43,895 bases of DNA from Nitrospirae bacterium MYbin3 (GCA_002753335.1 PEAD01000025.1:1-43895); one strand, 5' to 3'. Positions 1-7,767 are shown, counted from the first letter of the stretch. Numbers and translations are program-made. Notes: generated by a model not told the origin, from the sequence alone.

Positions 1-103
1 GTATCTAAATTGAAAGTCCTCCCCGCTTTCAGACCGGCCGAAGCCTTATCCTCTTTAGGAAAATTAAATGCATTATAAATGGATGCCATAATGAGAAATA
101 GCA
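1..103. repeat. inverted copy of 1811-1913 at the window edge
   Basis: These 103 bases are the exact reverse complement of 1811-1913 (position n pairs with 1914-n; the match ends at 104). The copy begins at the very first base and replaces the 3' part of the HtrA gene just after its trypsin-like core. A perfect inverted copy of the promoter and start of the neighbouring kinase gene at a contig end is typical of a chimeric read or template-switch artefact. A real inverted duplication cannot be excluded. Confidence 0.9.
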
Positions 104-723
104 CTAACAATTCCGGAGGTTACAGTTTGGCTTAGTCCGAAGGGATTGCCTATAGCAATAACAATCTCTCCGACTTTCAAGGAATCAGAGTCACCTATCC
201 TTATAGCCGGAAGATTCTTTGCATCTATTTTTATCACAGCAAGATCTGTTTTGGGATCGCTTCCGACGATCTTGCCCTTAAACTCCCGCTTGTCCGAAAG
301 CTTTATTTTGATTTCGTCAGCATCCTTTATTACATGGTTGTTCGTAATTATGTATCCATCTTTATCAACAATAACACCTGAGCCCATACCCGACTGTTTA
401 TGTTCACGAGGTCTGTCAAAACCGCCGAATCCATCGCCGAAAAATTGTCTAAAAAAGGGGTCATCAAAAAATGGATTCTGAATGCCTCGAGTTCGGATTG
501 TTTTTGTTGAAGAAACATTCACAACCGACGGCTTGACCGCAGCCGCAACTTCAGACATAGCTTTATTGGTCTTGCTAAGTATTTCGATGGAATCCTGGGA
601 TATCTTGGCATCCTGACCAAAGCCTGTTGCATGAAAATTAAAATTTGAAGATATGCCGAGTCCAATTATAAGTCCGACTAATATGAATAATGTTCCATAG
701 ATTACTGGGCGTCCTTTCTGCAT
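73..723 (-). CDS. HtrA/DegP-type periplasmic serine protease, 3'-truncated
   Basis: N-terminal part of a trypsin-like HtrA protease, a periplasmic quality-control enzyme. An N-terminal membrane anchor or signal (residues ~8-28) is followed by a linker and the chymotrypsin fold. The catalytic His lies in the ITNNHV motif and the Asp in KTDLAV. The GNSGG serine motif and the PDZ domains are missing. The frame runs normally to about 104, then enters the inverted copy at 1-103, which adds eight foreign residues and a stop, so the last real residues are near TSGIVSA. The start at 723 has a good SD (AGGAGGATAAACTC). The gene lies 26 nt downstream of the histidine kinase, in the same direction and behind the Hsp20 cluster, consistent with a protein-folding stress operon. 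Truncation is probably an assembly effect. Confidence 0.88.
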   Translation of the reverse strand: MQKGRPVIYGTLFILVGLIIGLGISSNFNFHATGFGQDAKISQDSIEILSKTNKAMSEVAAAVKPSVVNVSSTKTIRTRGIQNPFFDDPFFRQFFGDGFGGFDRPREHKQSGMGSGVIVDKDGYIITNNHVIKDADEIKIKLSDKREFKGKIVGSDPKTDLAVIKIDAKNLPAIRIGDSDSLKVGEIVIAIGNPFGLSQTVTSGIVSAISHYGIHL

Positions 724-749
724 GAGTTTATCCTCCTAAATTTCAGTTA

Positions 750-1835
750 TCATCCTTTGCTCTTAACAGCGAACTCTTTGTTTAATGACTCCTTAGGCAG
801 TGTGAAGCTAAATGTACTTCCCTTTCCCAGTTCGCTTTCAACCCATATTTCTCCCCCATGGGATTCAAGAATTTTTTTTACTATCGGCAACCCGAGGCCT
901 GAACCATAAGAGTCTTGGTTTACCTTGAAAAAAGGGTCAAACACATATTGAATCTGTTCCTGGGAAATCCCTATACCTGTATCTTTTATTTGAATGAGAA
1001 TATCATCTTTTCTATCAGAAAGATTTACTGTTATTGATCCTCCTGGATTTGTATATTTGAGTGCGTTGTCCAGAAGGTTGGTAATTACTCTGTTTAACAT
1101 CCCTCTATCAGCATTTACAATAGGAAGAGTATGAGAATGATCGAAAAATATATCGATATTTTTCTTATCAGATTCATTCTTTTGCGCTTCTATCTCTTCA
1201 CTTAATACATTCTCCATGCTCAATAGGCCCAATATAGGTTTGCTTTCATTAATTTCAAGCCTTGCCATCTCCACAAAGTCGTTTATCATTTTCTCAAGCC
1301 TTATCTGCTCATCTTTTATAACTTTAATACAGTTTTTCTGAGATTCTGTTAATGGGCCTATCTTTTCTACCAAAAGCCTCGATAAAAATCCGAGTGACGT
1401 AATAACAGGATGCTTCATATCGTGTGCTATCATTGAAAGTAAAGCTTTTCGCTCTTTTTCCATTCTTTTGGAATTTGAAATGTCTCTGAAAAACTCATAA
1501 CCTCCGATAAATGTGCCATTATCATAAATAGGCGATGCTATTGAAGATACATGAATAATTTCATCATCAGCTTTTCTTAAAACAGTTTCGACTTCTCCTA
1601 TTTGATCACTTCTACCTGAATGCAAGAATAGTGGGCATGATTCTTTTGCCTCTGTTCCATGCAAGATTGAAAAATGAGCAATCCCTATCACAGATTTCTT
1701 CGAATATCCGGTTAGTTTTTCAGCTGCATTATTAAATCCGGTGATATTTCCATTTTCGTCAAAACACAAACATGGAATGGGAACTATATCAACAATATCT
1801 TGATCACTTTTGCTATTTCTCATTATGGCATCCAT
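750..1835 (-). CDS. PAS-domain sensor histidine kinase
   Basis: A cytoplasmic histidine kinase of 361 aa with no membrane segments. A PAS domain (~15-125) is followed by a HisKA dimerisation domain whose phospho-acceptor is in MIAHDMKHP (~140). The HATPase domain has the N box (NLLDNALKY), G1 box (DTGIGIS) and G2 box (GSGLGLPIV). No response regulator lies next to it. It sits between the Hsp20 genes and htrA on the same strand, so it may belong to the heat-shock transcription unit or sense a cytoplasmic stress signal; that role is inference. MDAIM at 1835 and MRNSK four codons later are both possible starts. Neither has a strong SD. Confidence 0.9.
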   Translation of the reverse strand: MDAIMRNSKSDQDIVDIVPIPCLCFDENGNITGFNNAAEKLTGYSKKSVIGIAHFSILHGTEAKESCPLFLHSGRSDQIGEVETVLRKADDEIIHVSSIASPIYDNGTFIGGYEFFRDISNSKRMEKERKALLSMIAHDMKHPVITSLGFLSRLLVEKIGPLTESQKNCIKVIKDEQIRLEKMINDFVEMARLEINESKPILGLLSMENVLSEEIEAQKNESDKKNIDIFFDHSHTLPIVNADRGMLNRVITNLLDNALKYTNPGGSITVNLSDRKDDILIQIKDTGIGISQEQIQYVFDPFFKVNQDSYGSGLGLPIVKKILESHGGEIWVESELGKGSTFSFTLPKESLNKEFAVKSKG

Positions 1836-1913
1836 TTATAATGCATTTAATTTTCCTAAAGAGGATAAGGCTTCGGCCGGTCTGAAAGCGGGGAGGACTT
1901 TCAATTTAGATAC
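1811..1913. repeat. mate of the 103-bp inverted repeat
   Basis: This is the native copy of the repeat at 1-103. It covers the first codons of the PAS histidine kinase gene and the sequence just upstream of it. Here the gene and its flank are continuous, so this copy is taken as the original. Confidence 0.85.
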
Positions 1914-1970
1914 CGGCCGGGCCTAATGAAACCGTTTCTTATGGAAACATAGAAATCCTTTCGCAGGTGG

Positions 1971-2147
1971 TCATCCTGCCTTTATTTTGTTTATACACCA
2001 CAGGGTAAATGCCACTGTCTGAATTAGCAGTGGCAAACGCGAATCAAAAAATATCCTTGTTGCTTTATTTGTAAAATCAGAAAGCATAAGAGATAGTTCC
2101 AAACATTTATGTTGTTGTTCAGATCGCTTAAATGCCGGAATTATCAT
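1971..2147 (-). CDS. small 58-aa protein of unknown function in the Hsp20 gene cluster
   Basis: A short reading frame starting MIIPAFKRSEQQ and ending CINKIKAG. It is supported mainly by a strong Shine-Dalgarno (AGGAGGTG, 6 nt before ATG) and by its place in line with three Hsp20 genes upstream and the kinase downstream, all on the minus strand. The middle is basic to amphipathic, and the stretch around PLLIQTVAFTLWCI could be a weak membrane or hydrophobic helix. I do not recognise a family. A hairpin at 2199-2228 lies between it and the last Hsp20 gene, so its expression may be partly uncoupled. Confidence 0.5.
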   Translation of the reverse strand: MIIPAFKRSEQQHKCLELSLMLSDFTNKATRIFFDSRLPLLIQTVAFTLWCINKIKAG

Positions 2148-2198
2148 TCAACACACCTCCTATTCCCGCAAAAAATTTGCACAATTGGGAATTAAATA

Positions 2199-2228
2199 TG
2201 TCGGGCCGATATTGTCATCGACCCGACA
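2199..2228 (-). terminator. hairpin downstream of the Hsp20 genes
   Basis: The arms TGTCGGG and CCCGACA enclose a second short stem (CGAT/ATCG) with one mismatch between them and a 6-nt loop. On the minus strand the hairpin is followed by TATTTAATT, a poor U-tract. It may be a weak terminator or an attenuator that lowers expression of the downstream small gene, kinase and htrA. Confidence 0.5.
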
Positions 2229-2235
2229 GAAAGCG

Positions 2236-2727
2236 TTAGTCCATTTTTACAGCAATTTTCTTCTTTTCCGCCATTGCCTTTGCCGATTTAGGCAAATTTA
2301 CAGTAAGCACGCCTTTTTTGAACTTAGCCTCAATCTTATCCGTTTCTATCTCAACCGGCAGCGGAATAGTACGGCTGAATGAACCGAAAGAGCGCTCAAC
2401 CCTATAGTAATTTTTACCCTTGTCCTCTTTTTCTTCTTTCTTTTCACCCTTAATCGTCAGCGTGTCCTTGTTGAGCGAAACGTCTATATCTTTTTCATCC
2501 ATGCCGGGGAGTTCTGCAGTAACCTTAATCTCCTTATCCGTCTCTGTTATGTCAACGCTAGGCGAAAAAGATGCAAAATTGCCTCCCAACGGCTCCATCG
2601 AAAATCCCCTGAAAAAATTGTCAAACAACGAGTCTATGTCCCGTCTTAGCAAGGCGATTGGATTGTCTTCCTCACGCTTAACGGGAACGTCTTTTTTCTT
2701 GAATGGCATAAGATCTTTTATGTTCAT
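2236..2727 (-). CDS. Hsp20/alpha-crystallin small heat-shock protein (copy 1)
   Basis: An ATP-independent holdase chaperone of 163 aa. The charged N-terminal arm carries a short FDNFFRGF segment. The alpha-crystallin domain spans roughly 55-150, with the ELPGMDEKDI beta-strand motif and the late GVLTVNLPK motif. A Lys-rich linker (EEKEDKGKN) precedes the YYRVERSFGSF strand. The ATG at 2727 is chosen because AGGAGG lies 7 nt upstream; an earlier in-frame ATG would leave this SD inside the gene. It is the third gene after the CIRCE operator. It is the most canonical of the three copies, which share little identity outside the core. Confidence 0.95.
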   Translation of the reverse strand: MNIKDLMPFKKKDVPVKREEDNPIALLRRDIDSLFDNFFRGFSMEPLGGNFASFSPSVDITETDKEIKVTAELPGMDEKDIDVSLNKDTLTIKGEKKEEKEDKGKNYYRVERSFGSFSRTIPLPVEIETDKIEAKFKKGVLTVNLPKSAKAMAEKKKIAVKMD

Positions 2728-2763
2728 GGCTTTACCTCCTTTCATTATTTCAGGTTGCCGTTT

Positions 2764-3168
2764 TTATTGAGCGGTTACCTGAATTTTTTTTGCCTTGACC
2801 GCCTCTTTTTTGGGCATTACAAGTTTCAAGACACCGTTTTTTACGGAGGCCTGAATCTTATCTTTGTCCACCTCATCAGACAGAGCAAATGACCTCTGGT
2901 AATCTCCTATTCCATATTCCAAAACCGACAGACGCTGGTTCTCGGGCATCTCTGCCTCCACTGCACCATAAATAGTCAAAACATTTTTCTCAAGCGTTAT
3001 ATCCACAGATTTCTCGTCAACTCCGGGCATATCAGCCACTACAACAATCTCGGACTTCTTTTCAATAATATCCACCTGCGGCGAGTAAACCCTGCGTTCG
3101 CGTGTGCGCTCTCCCTTTTCAGGAACTGCTGCCTCTTTTTTCTGGATGCTTGCTGCTGATTCTGACAT
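2764..3168 (-). CDS. Hsp20/alpha-crystallin small heat-shock protein (copy 2)
   Basis: A short 134-aa Hsp20 with a brief charged N-terminal tail (about 30 residues), then the alpha-crystallin domain starting at VYSPQVDI. The motifs DMPGVDEKSVDI, YQRSFALSD and NGVLKLVMPK are visible. It ends soon after the last beta strand (KKIQV). The reduced N-terminal arm suggests smaller oligomers or a partner role in mixed oligomers with the neighbours, which is inference. An AGGAGGTG SD precedes the ATG. It lies 24 nt after copy 3 and is followed by copy 1 after a 36-nt gap. Confidence 0.94.
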   Translation of the reverse strand: MSESAASIQKKEAAVPEKGERTRERRVYSPQVDIIEKKSEIVVVADMPGVDEKSVDITLEKNVLTIYGAVEAEMPENQRLSVLEYGIGDYQRSFALSDEVDKDKIQASVKNGVLKLVMPKKEAVKAKKIQVTAQ

Positions 3169-3192
3169 AGTTATTCACCTCCTATATTTATG

Positions 3193-3624
3193 TTACTCTG
3201 ACTTTATTGTTATCTTCTTCGGTTTATCAGCTTCGGCCCTTGGAAGAGCTATATACAAAACCCCTTTTGTGAAGCGTGCATCAACCTTATCAGACTCAAC
3301 CGTAAAAGGCAGCTTAACACTTTTTGCGAACTGTCCCTGCCAGCGTTCTCTGCGATGATAAGCATCCTCTTTTGTTATTTCTTCCGGCTGGCGGTTACCT
3401 TTAAGGGTGAGAGTATCTCCAACAACAGATATTTCTATAGCTTTTGGATCAATACCAGGAATTTCTGTTGTAACAGTTGCACTATCAGCTGACGCCCACA
3501 AATTAACCAATGGGAATTCGGTTGATGGGGATGCTGATGTACGCGCCAAGGATTGCCGCATTCTTTCGAACTCGCGCCAAGGATCCCAAAACCTTCCTAA
3601 TCTTTCAACCTCTGACCATAACAT
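3193..3624 (-). CDS. Hsp20/alpha-crystallin small heat-shock protein (copy 3, first in operon)
   Basis: A 143-aa Hsp20. The Trp- and Arg-rich N-terminus (MLWSEVERL, FWDPWREFERM) is typical of class-A bacterial Hsp20. The alpha-crystallin domain has EIPGIDPKAIEI, the RRERWQGQF strand and FTKGVLYIALPRAE. The ATG at 3624 is preceded by AAGGAGGTAAG, which sets the start; a frame extension further upstream lacks any signal. It is the first gene behind the CIRCE element, so it should be under HrcA control together with the two downstream copies. Confidence 0.95.
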   Translation of the reverse strand: MLWSEVERLGRFWDPWREFERMRQSLARTSASPSTEFPLVNLWASADSATVTTEIPGIDPKAIEISVVGDTLTLKGNRQPEEITKEDAYHRRERWQGQFAKSVKLPFTVESDKVDARFTKGVLYIALPRAEADKPKKITIKSE

Positions 3625-3676
3625 AACACTTACCTCCTTAAAAATAGTATTTAATAACAAAGCCTTAAAGGCTGTT

Positions 3677-3703
3677 TTAGCACTCTATCATTAAGAGTGC
3701 TAA
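3677..3703 (-). promoter_or_regulatory. CIRCE operator (HrcA binding site)
   Basis: TTAGCACTC, a 9-nt spacer, then GAGTGCTAA: an exact CIRCE inverted repeat. HrcA binds this site and represses chaperone genes until heat or unfolded protein titrates GroEL. A minus-strand promoter fits around it: TTGACT at 3736-3731, a 17-nt spacer and TAAAAA at 3713-3708, which puts the transcript start at the edge of the operator. CIRCE usually controls groESL or dnaK operons; here it controls three Hsp20 genes. Confidence 0.96.
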
Positions 3704-3923
3704 ATATTTTTTAACAAATTTTTTGATAGCAGTCAAGTCTATTTTGGGGCGATTTAGGGCAAATAAAGCGATTTACTGGTAAATATTTTGAAATAAATAT
3801 TTTTTCCTCAATGTTTTGCAAAAAATCATTTATTTTTACAATGATTCGAATCGTGCCAAATCTAAAAAAAAGTAAACCTCCCCGTGGCAAGCCACAGGGC
3901 ATCCTGCAAAGGCTTTCGTAAAG

Positions 3924-3932
3924 TGTTAAAAT
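3924..3932 (+). promoter_or_regulatory. extended -10 promoter of the lipocalin lipoprotein gene
   Basis: TGT followed by TAAAAT, 8 nt before the ATG at 3941. There is no Shine-Dalgarno, so the transcript probably starts at or next to the ATG. Confidence 0.55.
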
Positions 3933-3940
3933 CATAATGT

Positions 3941-4453
3941 ATGAACAAATTATCAATAGCACTTCTCTTGATTCTAACCGGATGCCTTGGAATACCTGAA
4001 AATGTGAGACCTGTTGATAATTTCAAGTTGGAGAGATATCTTGGAAAGTGGTATGAAATTGCAAGAATGGATCATTCATTCGAAAAAGGCCTATCTAAAG
4101 TAACAGCAGATTATAGTTTAAGGAATGATGGCGGACTGACAGTAATAAATCGAGGATATTCAGAAAAAGATAACAAATGGAAAGAAGCTGAAGGGAAAGC
4201 ATATTTTGTTAAAGGGGCAAATCAGGGGTATTTGAAAGTATCATTCTTTGGCCCCTTCTATGGTGCTTATATTATTTTTGAACTGGATCATGAAAATTAT
4301 CAATATTCATTAGTATCAGGGCCGGACAAGTCTTATTTTTGGATTCTGGCAAGAACCCACAAGATAGATGAAAACTTAAAAAATATCCTTGTAAAAAAAG
4401 CAGGTGTATTGGGGTTCAACACTAGCAAATTGATTTACGTTAATCACGAATAA
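3941..4453 (+). CDS. Blc-type lipocalin lipoprotein
   Basis: A bacterial lipocalin of 170 aa. The N-terminal lipoprotein signal ends in LILTGC, so the mature protein starts at the lipidated Cys (~15). It has no Asp at +2, which predicts outer-membrane sorting. The lipocalin signature GKWYEIARMDHSFEKGL is near residue 35, followed by the ADYSLRNDGGLTVINRG strand and the conserved KVSFFGPFYGAYIIFELD region. Blc proteins bind lysophospholipids or fatty acids and are often stress-induced. A second, signal-less lipocalin lies at 9551-10030. The gene has no SD but has an extended -10 box 8 nt upstream, suggesting a leaderless mRNA. It is 16 nt upstream of a flavodoxin-fold oxidoreductase. Confidence 0.93.
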   Translation: MNKLSIALLLILTGCLGIPENVRPVDNFKLERYLGKWYEIARMDHSFEKGLSKVTADYSLRNDGGLTVINRGYSEKDNKWKEAEGKAYFVKGANQGYLKVSFFGPFYGAYIIFELDHENYQYSLVSGPDKSYFWILARTHKIDENLKNILVKKAGVLGFNTSKLIYVNHE

Positions 4454-4469
4454 TGAAGGGAGAAATATC

Positions 4470-5024
4470 ATGAAAAAGACATTGGTCATAGTGGCACATC
4501 CGAGCGTTAATCAAAAATCTATTGCCAACAAAATAATTGTGGAGAGGATAAGTACCATTGAACAGGTAAAAATTAAAGATCTTTATAAAGAGTATCCCTC
4601 TTTCAAATTCGATCTTGAAGTCGAGCAAAATGATCTGATTAATGCAGAATCAATAATTTTTCAGTTCCCTTTCTATTGGTACAGTGTTCCGGGCATTCTG
4701 AAAGAATGGTTGGACCAAGTATTTACTTATGGATTTGCATATGGTTCTACAGGCGACAAGTTGAAAGGCAAGCAATTTCTTGTATCTACAACAGTAGGAG
4801 GGCCTGCTGAATCCTACAAAGAAGGCGGCTATAACAATTTCACGATCAATGAGCTCTTGAAGCCCTTACAGCAAACAGCTAACTTATCCGGAATGAAATA
4901 CAATCCGCCGATTATTTCGCACAATATGATCTACATCCCCGATGTTTATAACAAGAAGGAAGAGGTTGAGCAAAGGGCAAGAGAGCATGCAGAGGAACTT
5001 GTTACGTACATCGGTGGGATTTAA
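4470..5024 (+). CDS. NAD(P)H oxidoreductase, flavodoxin fold (KefF/MdaB/YwrO family)
   Basis: A 184-aa cytoplasmic FMN or FAD quinone reductase of the NQO1-like Flavodoxin_2 family. The N-terminal beta-strand and phosphate-binding loop are seen in LVIVAHPSVNQKS. The conserved QFPFYWYSVPGILKEWLDQVF segment follows, containing the flavin-contacting YWYS and PG residues, then the TVGGP loop near 110. Such enzymes make two-electron quinone reductions or serve as activators of glutathione-gated K+ channels; no channel gene is adjacent. The SD AAGGGAG precedes the ATG. It probably shares a transcript with the upstream lipocalin. Confidence 0.92.
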   Translation: MKKTLVIVAHPSVNQKSIANKIIVERISTIEQVKIKDLYKEYPSFKFDLEVEQNDLINAESIIFQFPFYWYSVPGILKEWLDQVFTYGFAYGSTGDKLKGKQFLVSTTVGGPAESYKEGGYNNFTINELLKPLQQTANLSGMKYNPPIISHNMIYIPDVYNKKEEVEQRAREHAEELVTYIGGI

Positions 5025-5032
5025 AAAGTTAT

Positions 5033-5057
5033 GTTAACTATTTTACTTATAGTTGAC
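5033..5057 (+). terminator. AT-rich hairpin after the oxidoreductase gene
   Basis: GTTAACTAT and ATAGTTGAC form an 8-of-9-bp stem with a 7-nt loop, followed by TTTAATAC. The stem is AT-rich and the U-tract short, so terminator activity is uncertain. Confidence 0.35.
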
Positions 5058-5113
5058 TTTAATACAAAAAGTTTGCACTGCTAAAAGTTGTATTTATTTC
5101 TATCAATTAATTG

Positions 5114-5542
5114 ATGCGAATTTGGTCAATACATCCTAAATACTTGGATTCAAAGGGCATAGTGGCATTATGGCGTGAAACGCTTTTGGCGCAAGCCGTT
5201 TTAACGGGAAAAACTAAAGGCTATGTCAATCATCCCCAGTTGCGTAGATTTAAAGAAAATAAAGATCCTATCGGGTCTATCGGTAAATATTTAAATATTG
5301 TTTTAATCGAATCAGAGAATCGTGGTTATAAATTTTCAGGTGATAAAATAATACGTATAAATCATGGCGCGATAATTTCAGTATGTGATAAACAGGTGCA
5401 GTATGAATTTAGTCATCTATTGAAAAAACTTAGAACTCGAGACATTAAAAAATACGATCAAATTCAAGGCACAAGCAATATTTTGGTTCATGATATTTTT
5501 CAGGTGATTCCTTGCAATATAGAATCGTGGGAAGTTGTATAA
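5114..5542 (+). CDS. pyrimidine-dimer DNA glycosylase (endonuclease V family)
   Basis: A 142-aa protein starting MRIWSIHPKYLD, with WRETLLAQAVL and the TKGYVNHPQLRRFK block characteristic of the bacterial Pyr_excise (PF03013) proteins, relatives of phage T4 endonuclease V. These enzymes flip and cut at UV-induced cyclobutane dimers using an N-terminal amine nucleophile, here potentially the residue after Met removal. A Glu in WRET would match the catalytic acid. The ATG at 5114 is preferred over an in-frame TTG just before it, because family members begin MRIW. No clear SD. Function rests on family resemblance. Confidence 0.85.
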   Translation: MRIWSIHPKYLDSKGIVALWRETLLAQAVLTGKTKGYVNHPQLRRFKENKDPIGSIGKYLNIVLIESENRGYKFSGDKIIRINHGAIISVCDKQVQYEFSHLLKKLRTRDIKKYDQIQGTSNILVHDIFQVIPCNIESWEVV

Positions 5543-5596
5543 CAAAATAAAAAATCAGCAATTTGGTCAAAGCCAAAGAGACAGGCAAATATGGGT

Positions 5597-5618
5597 ATAA
5601 CATTTGCAAAAATGTTAT
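5597..5618. promoter_or_regulatory. perfect 9-bp inverted repeat overlapping a promoter
   Basis: ATAACATTT and AAATGTTAT with a 4-nt loop, ending 10 nt before the epimerase ATG. It overlaps an extended -10 box (TGT TATTAT at 5613-5621) that is 6 nt before that ATG, so it could be an operator that blocks initiation or a 5' hairpin. Confidence 0.45.
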
Positions 5619-5627
5619 TATGAAAAA

Positions 5628-6488
5628 ATGAAGATAACTATGAGCGGCGGCAGTGGCTTTGTCGGAAAACATCTTACAGACAACCTTAAATTAAATGGTT
5701 GCGAGATTGTTCAACTTGACAAGCCCGATTTCATCGGTGACATTGCCACACTTCAAAAGAAGATTGAAGGATCACAGATTGTGATAAACCTTGCGGGAGC
5801 GCCGATAATCGCAGACTGGACAGAAGACTACAAGAAAATTTTGTACTCAAGCAGAATTGACACAACCAATATGCTTGTAAATGCGATGTCAAATCTCGGC
5901 AACAAACCGAAGCTTTTTATCTCAACCTCGGCCGTAGGCGTGTACGAGAACGGCGGCCCGCATACAGAAACAAAATTCCGATACAGCAATGAATTTTTAG
6001 GTAAGCTTGCGCTTGACTGGGAAAAGGCCGCAGTTAATGCACAAAACGCAGGAATTCGAACCGTGATTTTTCGTTTTGGAATTGTGTTGGGAACAGACGG
6101 CGGCGCGCTTGCCCAAATGCTTACACCGTTCAAGCTCGGGCTTGGCGGGAAAATCGGATCGGGCAAGCAGCCTTTCTCCTGGGTTCATATAGAAGACCTT
6201 GTCAATGCGTACTCTTTTGCTGTCAAAAATGAAAACATAAAGGGAATCTACAACCTGACCGCTCCCGAAAGCGTTACCAACAAAATCCTCACCAAAACAC
6301 TGTCAAAAATTTTGGACAGGCCCGCTTTTTTTACGGTGCCTGAATTTGTTCTCCGTCTGAAATTTGGAGATGGCGCAACTGCGCTCATCGAGGGCCAGGA
6401 TGTAAAGCCCGAAAGACTGCTTGAAGCAGGATTTCAGTTTAAGTTTAAAACTCTCAATTCTGCATTGACAGAACTGCTAGCAAAATAG
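5628..6488 (+). CDS. TIGR01777 family NAD(P)-dependent epimerase/SDR protein (YfcH/SDR39U1)
   Basis: A 286-aa extended SDR protein. The Rossmann glycine motif GGSGFVGKHL is at the N-terminus, with NLAGAPI (~60) and STSAVGVYENGG near the active-site region. The TIGR01777 hallmarks IVLGTDGGALAQML, PFSWVHIEDLV and a C-terminal DUF1731-type domain (RPAFFTVPEFVLRL) follow. These proteins are widespread and of uncertain substrate. The ATG at 5628 starts exactly at the Rossmann strand and is preceded by an extended -10 at 6 nt with no SD, suggesting a leaderless transcript. Confidence 0.93.
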   Translation: MKITMSGGSGFVGKHLTDNLKLNGCEIVQLDKPDFIGDIATLQKKIEGSQIVINLAGAPIIADWTEDYKKILYSSRIDTTNMLVNAMSNLGNKPKLFISTSAVGVYENGGPHTETKFRYSNEFLGKLALDWEKAAVNAQNAGIRTVIFRFGIVLGTDGGALAQMLTPFKLGLGGKIGSGKQPFSWVHIEDLVNAYSFAVKNENIKGIYNLTAPESVTNKILTKTLSKILDRPAFFTVPEFVLRLKFGDGATALIEGQDVKPERLLEAGFQFKFKTLNSALTELLAK

Positions 6489-6708
6489 CAACTGCAGATA
6501 TGGACACTGGAGACTAAATATTTAGAGCGTACAACAAAATGAGATTGTATTTACTTTCCTTCGCAAGCAGATTGTGAAGATTTGTATAAGGCATTCGCAT
6601 TTCAAGCAGCAAGAGTCTGAACTTTATCTTTTCTACCGCTCATCAATCAACATTTCTATCAGATTTGCTGAGGCCTTCTGTGCAGTCTGTGGGTTGAACT
6701 AGTCTGTT

Positions 6709-6975
6709 CTATTTTCTCTTTAGAATGGTATCTTTTTCCGTAGGTATTGTGATGGAAGATTCAGCATTTTTTTTAGTCTCCTTCTTATTAGGGACACAGC
6801 ACTCCTGTTTCTCCGTGCAATCCAGAAAAGCTCCTTGCTCCGGCAGTTCATTTTCAGCACAGAAATCCTTGCATTTTCCATCGAACATGGAGCAGTTTTC
6901 TGCACCGAAAGCAAGCGACGCCGTTAATAGCAATAAAAGTAGAAGACCACATTTCATAAATAGCATCTGATTCAT
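6709..6975 (-). CDS. small secreted six-cysteine peptide with beta-defensin-like cysteine spacing
   Basis: An 88-aa precursor. A strong signal peptide (CGLLLLLLLTASLAFGA, residues ~9-25) is followed by a mature region with six cysteines spaced C-x6-C-x3-C-x13-C-x5-CC, then a Lys/Glu-rich tail. Vertebrate beta-defensins follow almost the same spacing, including the Gly two residues before the second Cys (here FDGKC) and the terminal CCVP. The mature part is not strongly cationic; the positive charges lie in the tail. I know of no bacterial family to name. The ATG at 6975 follows an extended -10 by 7 nt. A lipoprotein or metal-binding role is also possible. The gene stands alone and is divergent from a flavin reductase. 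Confidence 0.7.
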   Translation of the reverse strand: MNQMLFMKCGLLLLLLLTASLAFGAENCSMFDGKCKDFCAENELPEQGAFLDCTEKQECCVPNKKETKKNAESSITIPTEKDTILKRK

Positions 6976-6982
6976 GATAAAA

Positions 6983-6991
6983 ATTATATCA
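6983..6991 (-). promoter_or_regulatory. extended -10 promoter of the six-cysteine peptide gene
   Basis: TGA followed by TATAAT on the minus strand, 7 nt before the ATG at 6975. The -35 region is poor, as expected for an extended -10 promoter, and no SD is present. Confidence 0.6.
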
Positions 6992-7104
6992 CAGGGTAGT
7001 ACAGTTGGGGAGCTATTATATTTTTATAAATGTGTCAAGAAACTGCTCATCTTGTGGAATCTGATATAATGTGCGAAGCGAAATCAAATCCAGGAGAGAA
7101 TATA

Positions 7105-7671
7105 ATGAAAAAATCATTTGGTCCTAAAACATTAATTTATCCCACCCCTGTATGGGTAGTCGGGACTTATGGCAATGATGGAAAACCAAACGTTATGACT
7201 ATAGCGTGGGGTGGAATTTGCTGTTCACAACCTCCCTGTATTTCAATCTCACTAAGGAAAGCGACTTATACTTATGGCAATATTGTGGAGAAAAAGGCAT
7301 TCACTATTAATGTCCCATCAGATAAATATGCAAAGGAAGCTGATTATTTTGGATTGGTCTCTGGAAGGAATGTAGATAAATTTTCTGTCACAGGACTAAC
7401 TCCGGCAAAAAGTGACAAGATTGATGCTCCATACATAAAGGAATTCCCTCTTATAGTTGAGTGTAAATTGCTTCATACAGTGGAAATCGGATTACATACT
7501 CAGTTCATCGGTGAAATTATGGAAGTTAAGGCGGATGAAACAGTAATTGGAACTAAAGGTCTTCCGGATATAGAAAAAGTTAGTCCTATTCTTTTCAGTC
7601 CCGAGATGAGGAGTTATCATAAAGTTGGAGCCTATATCGGAGATGCATTTTCGATCGGAAAGAGATCTTAA
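7105..7671 (+). CDS. flavin reductase family protein (FMN-binding, flavoredoxin-like)
   Basis: A 188-aa protein of the FMN-binding split-barrel flavin reductase group, close to flavoredoxin. Visible family features are the [11 protein letters not shown] start, [23 protein letters not shown] (FMN-binding strands; read as two adjacent motifs), [19 protein letters not shown] and the closing VGAYIGDAF. Members in anaerobes carry electrons in sulfite or thiosulfate metabolism or reduce flavins. The ATG at 7105 has an SD (AGGAGAG, 6 nt); an upstream frame extension is not typical of the family. Confidence 0.92.
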   Translation: MKKSFGPKTLIYPTPVWVVGTYGNDGKPNVMTIAWGGICCSQPPCISISLRKATYTYGNIVEKKAFTINVPSDKYAKEADYFGLVSGRNVDKFSVTGLTPAKSDKIDAPYIKEFPLIVECKLLHTVEIGLHTQFIGEIMEVKADETVIGTKGLPDIEKVSPILFSPEMRSYHKVGAYIGDAFSIGKRS

Positions 7672-7704
7672 GAAATCATACAATATATAGAAGGAGCAGG
7701 TCAG

Positions 7705-7767
7705 ATGAAAACACATCAATCTTATTTTATATTGGACTTACAGAGTGTAGTAGGGTTAGTCAATTAA
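7705..7767 (+). CDS. 20-codon reading frame with SD ahead of the structured repeat
   Basis: ATG preceded by AAGGAGCAGG; it encodes 20 residues starting MKTHQSYFILD and ends within the 5' arm of the repeat stem at 7752. It may be the 5' stub of a gene interrupted by the repeat, or a leader peptide. No family can be assigned to so short a product. Confidence 0.25.
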   Translation: MKTHQSYFILDLQSVVGLVN

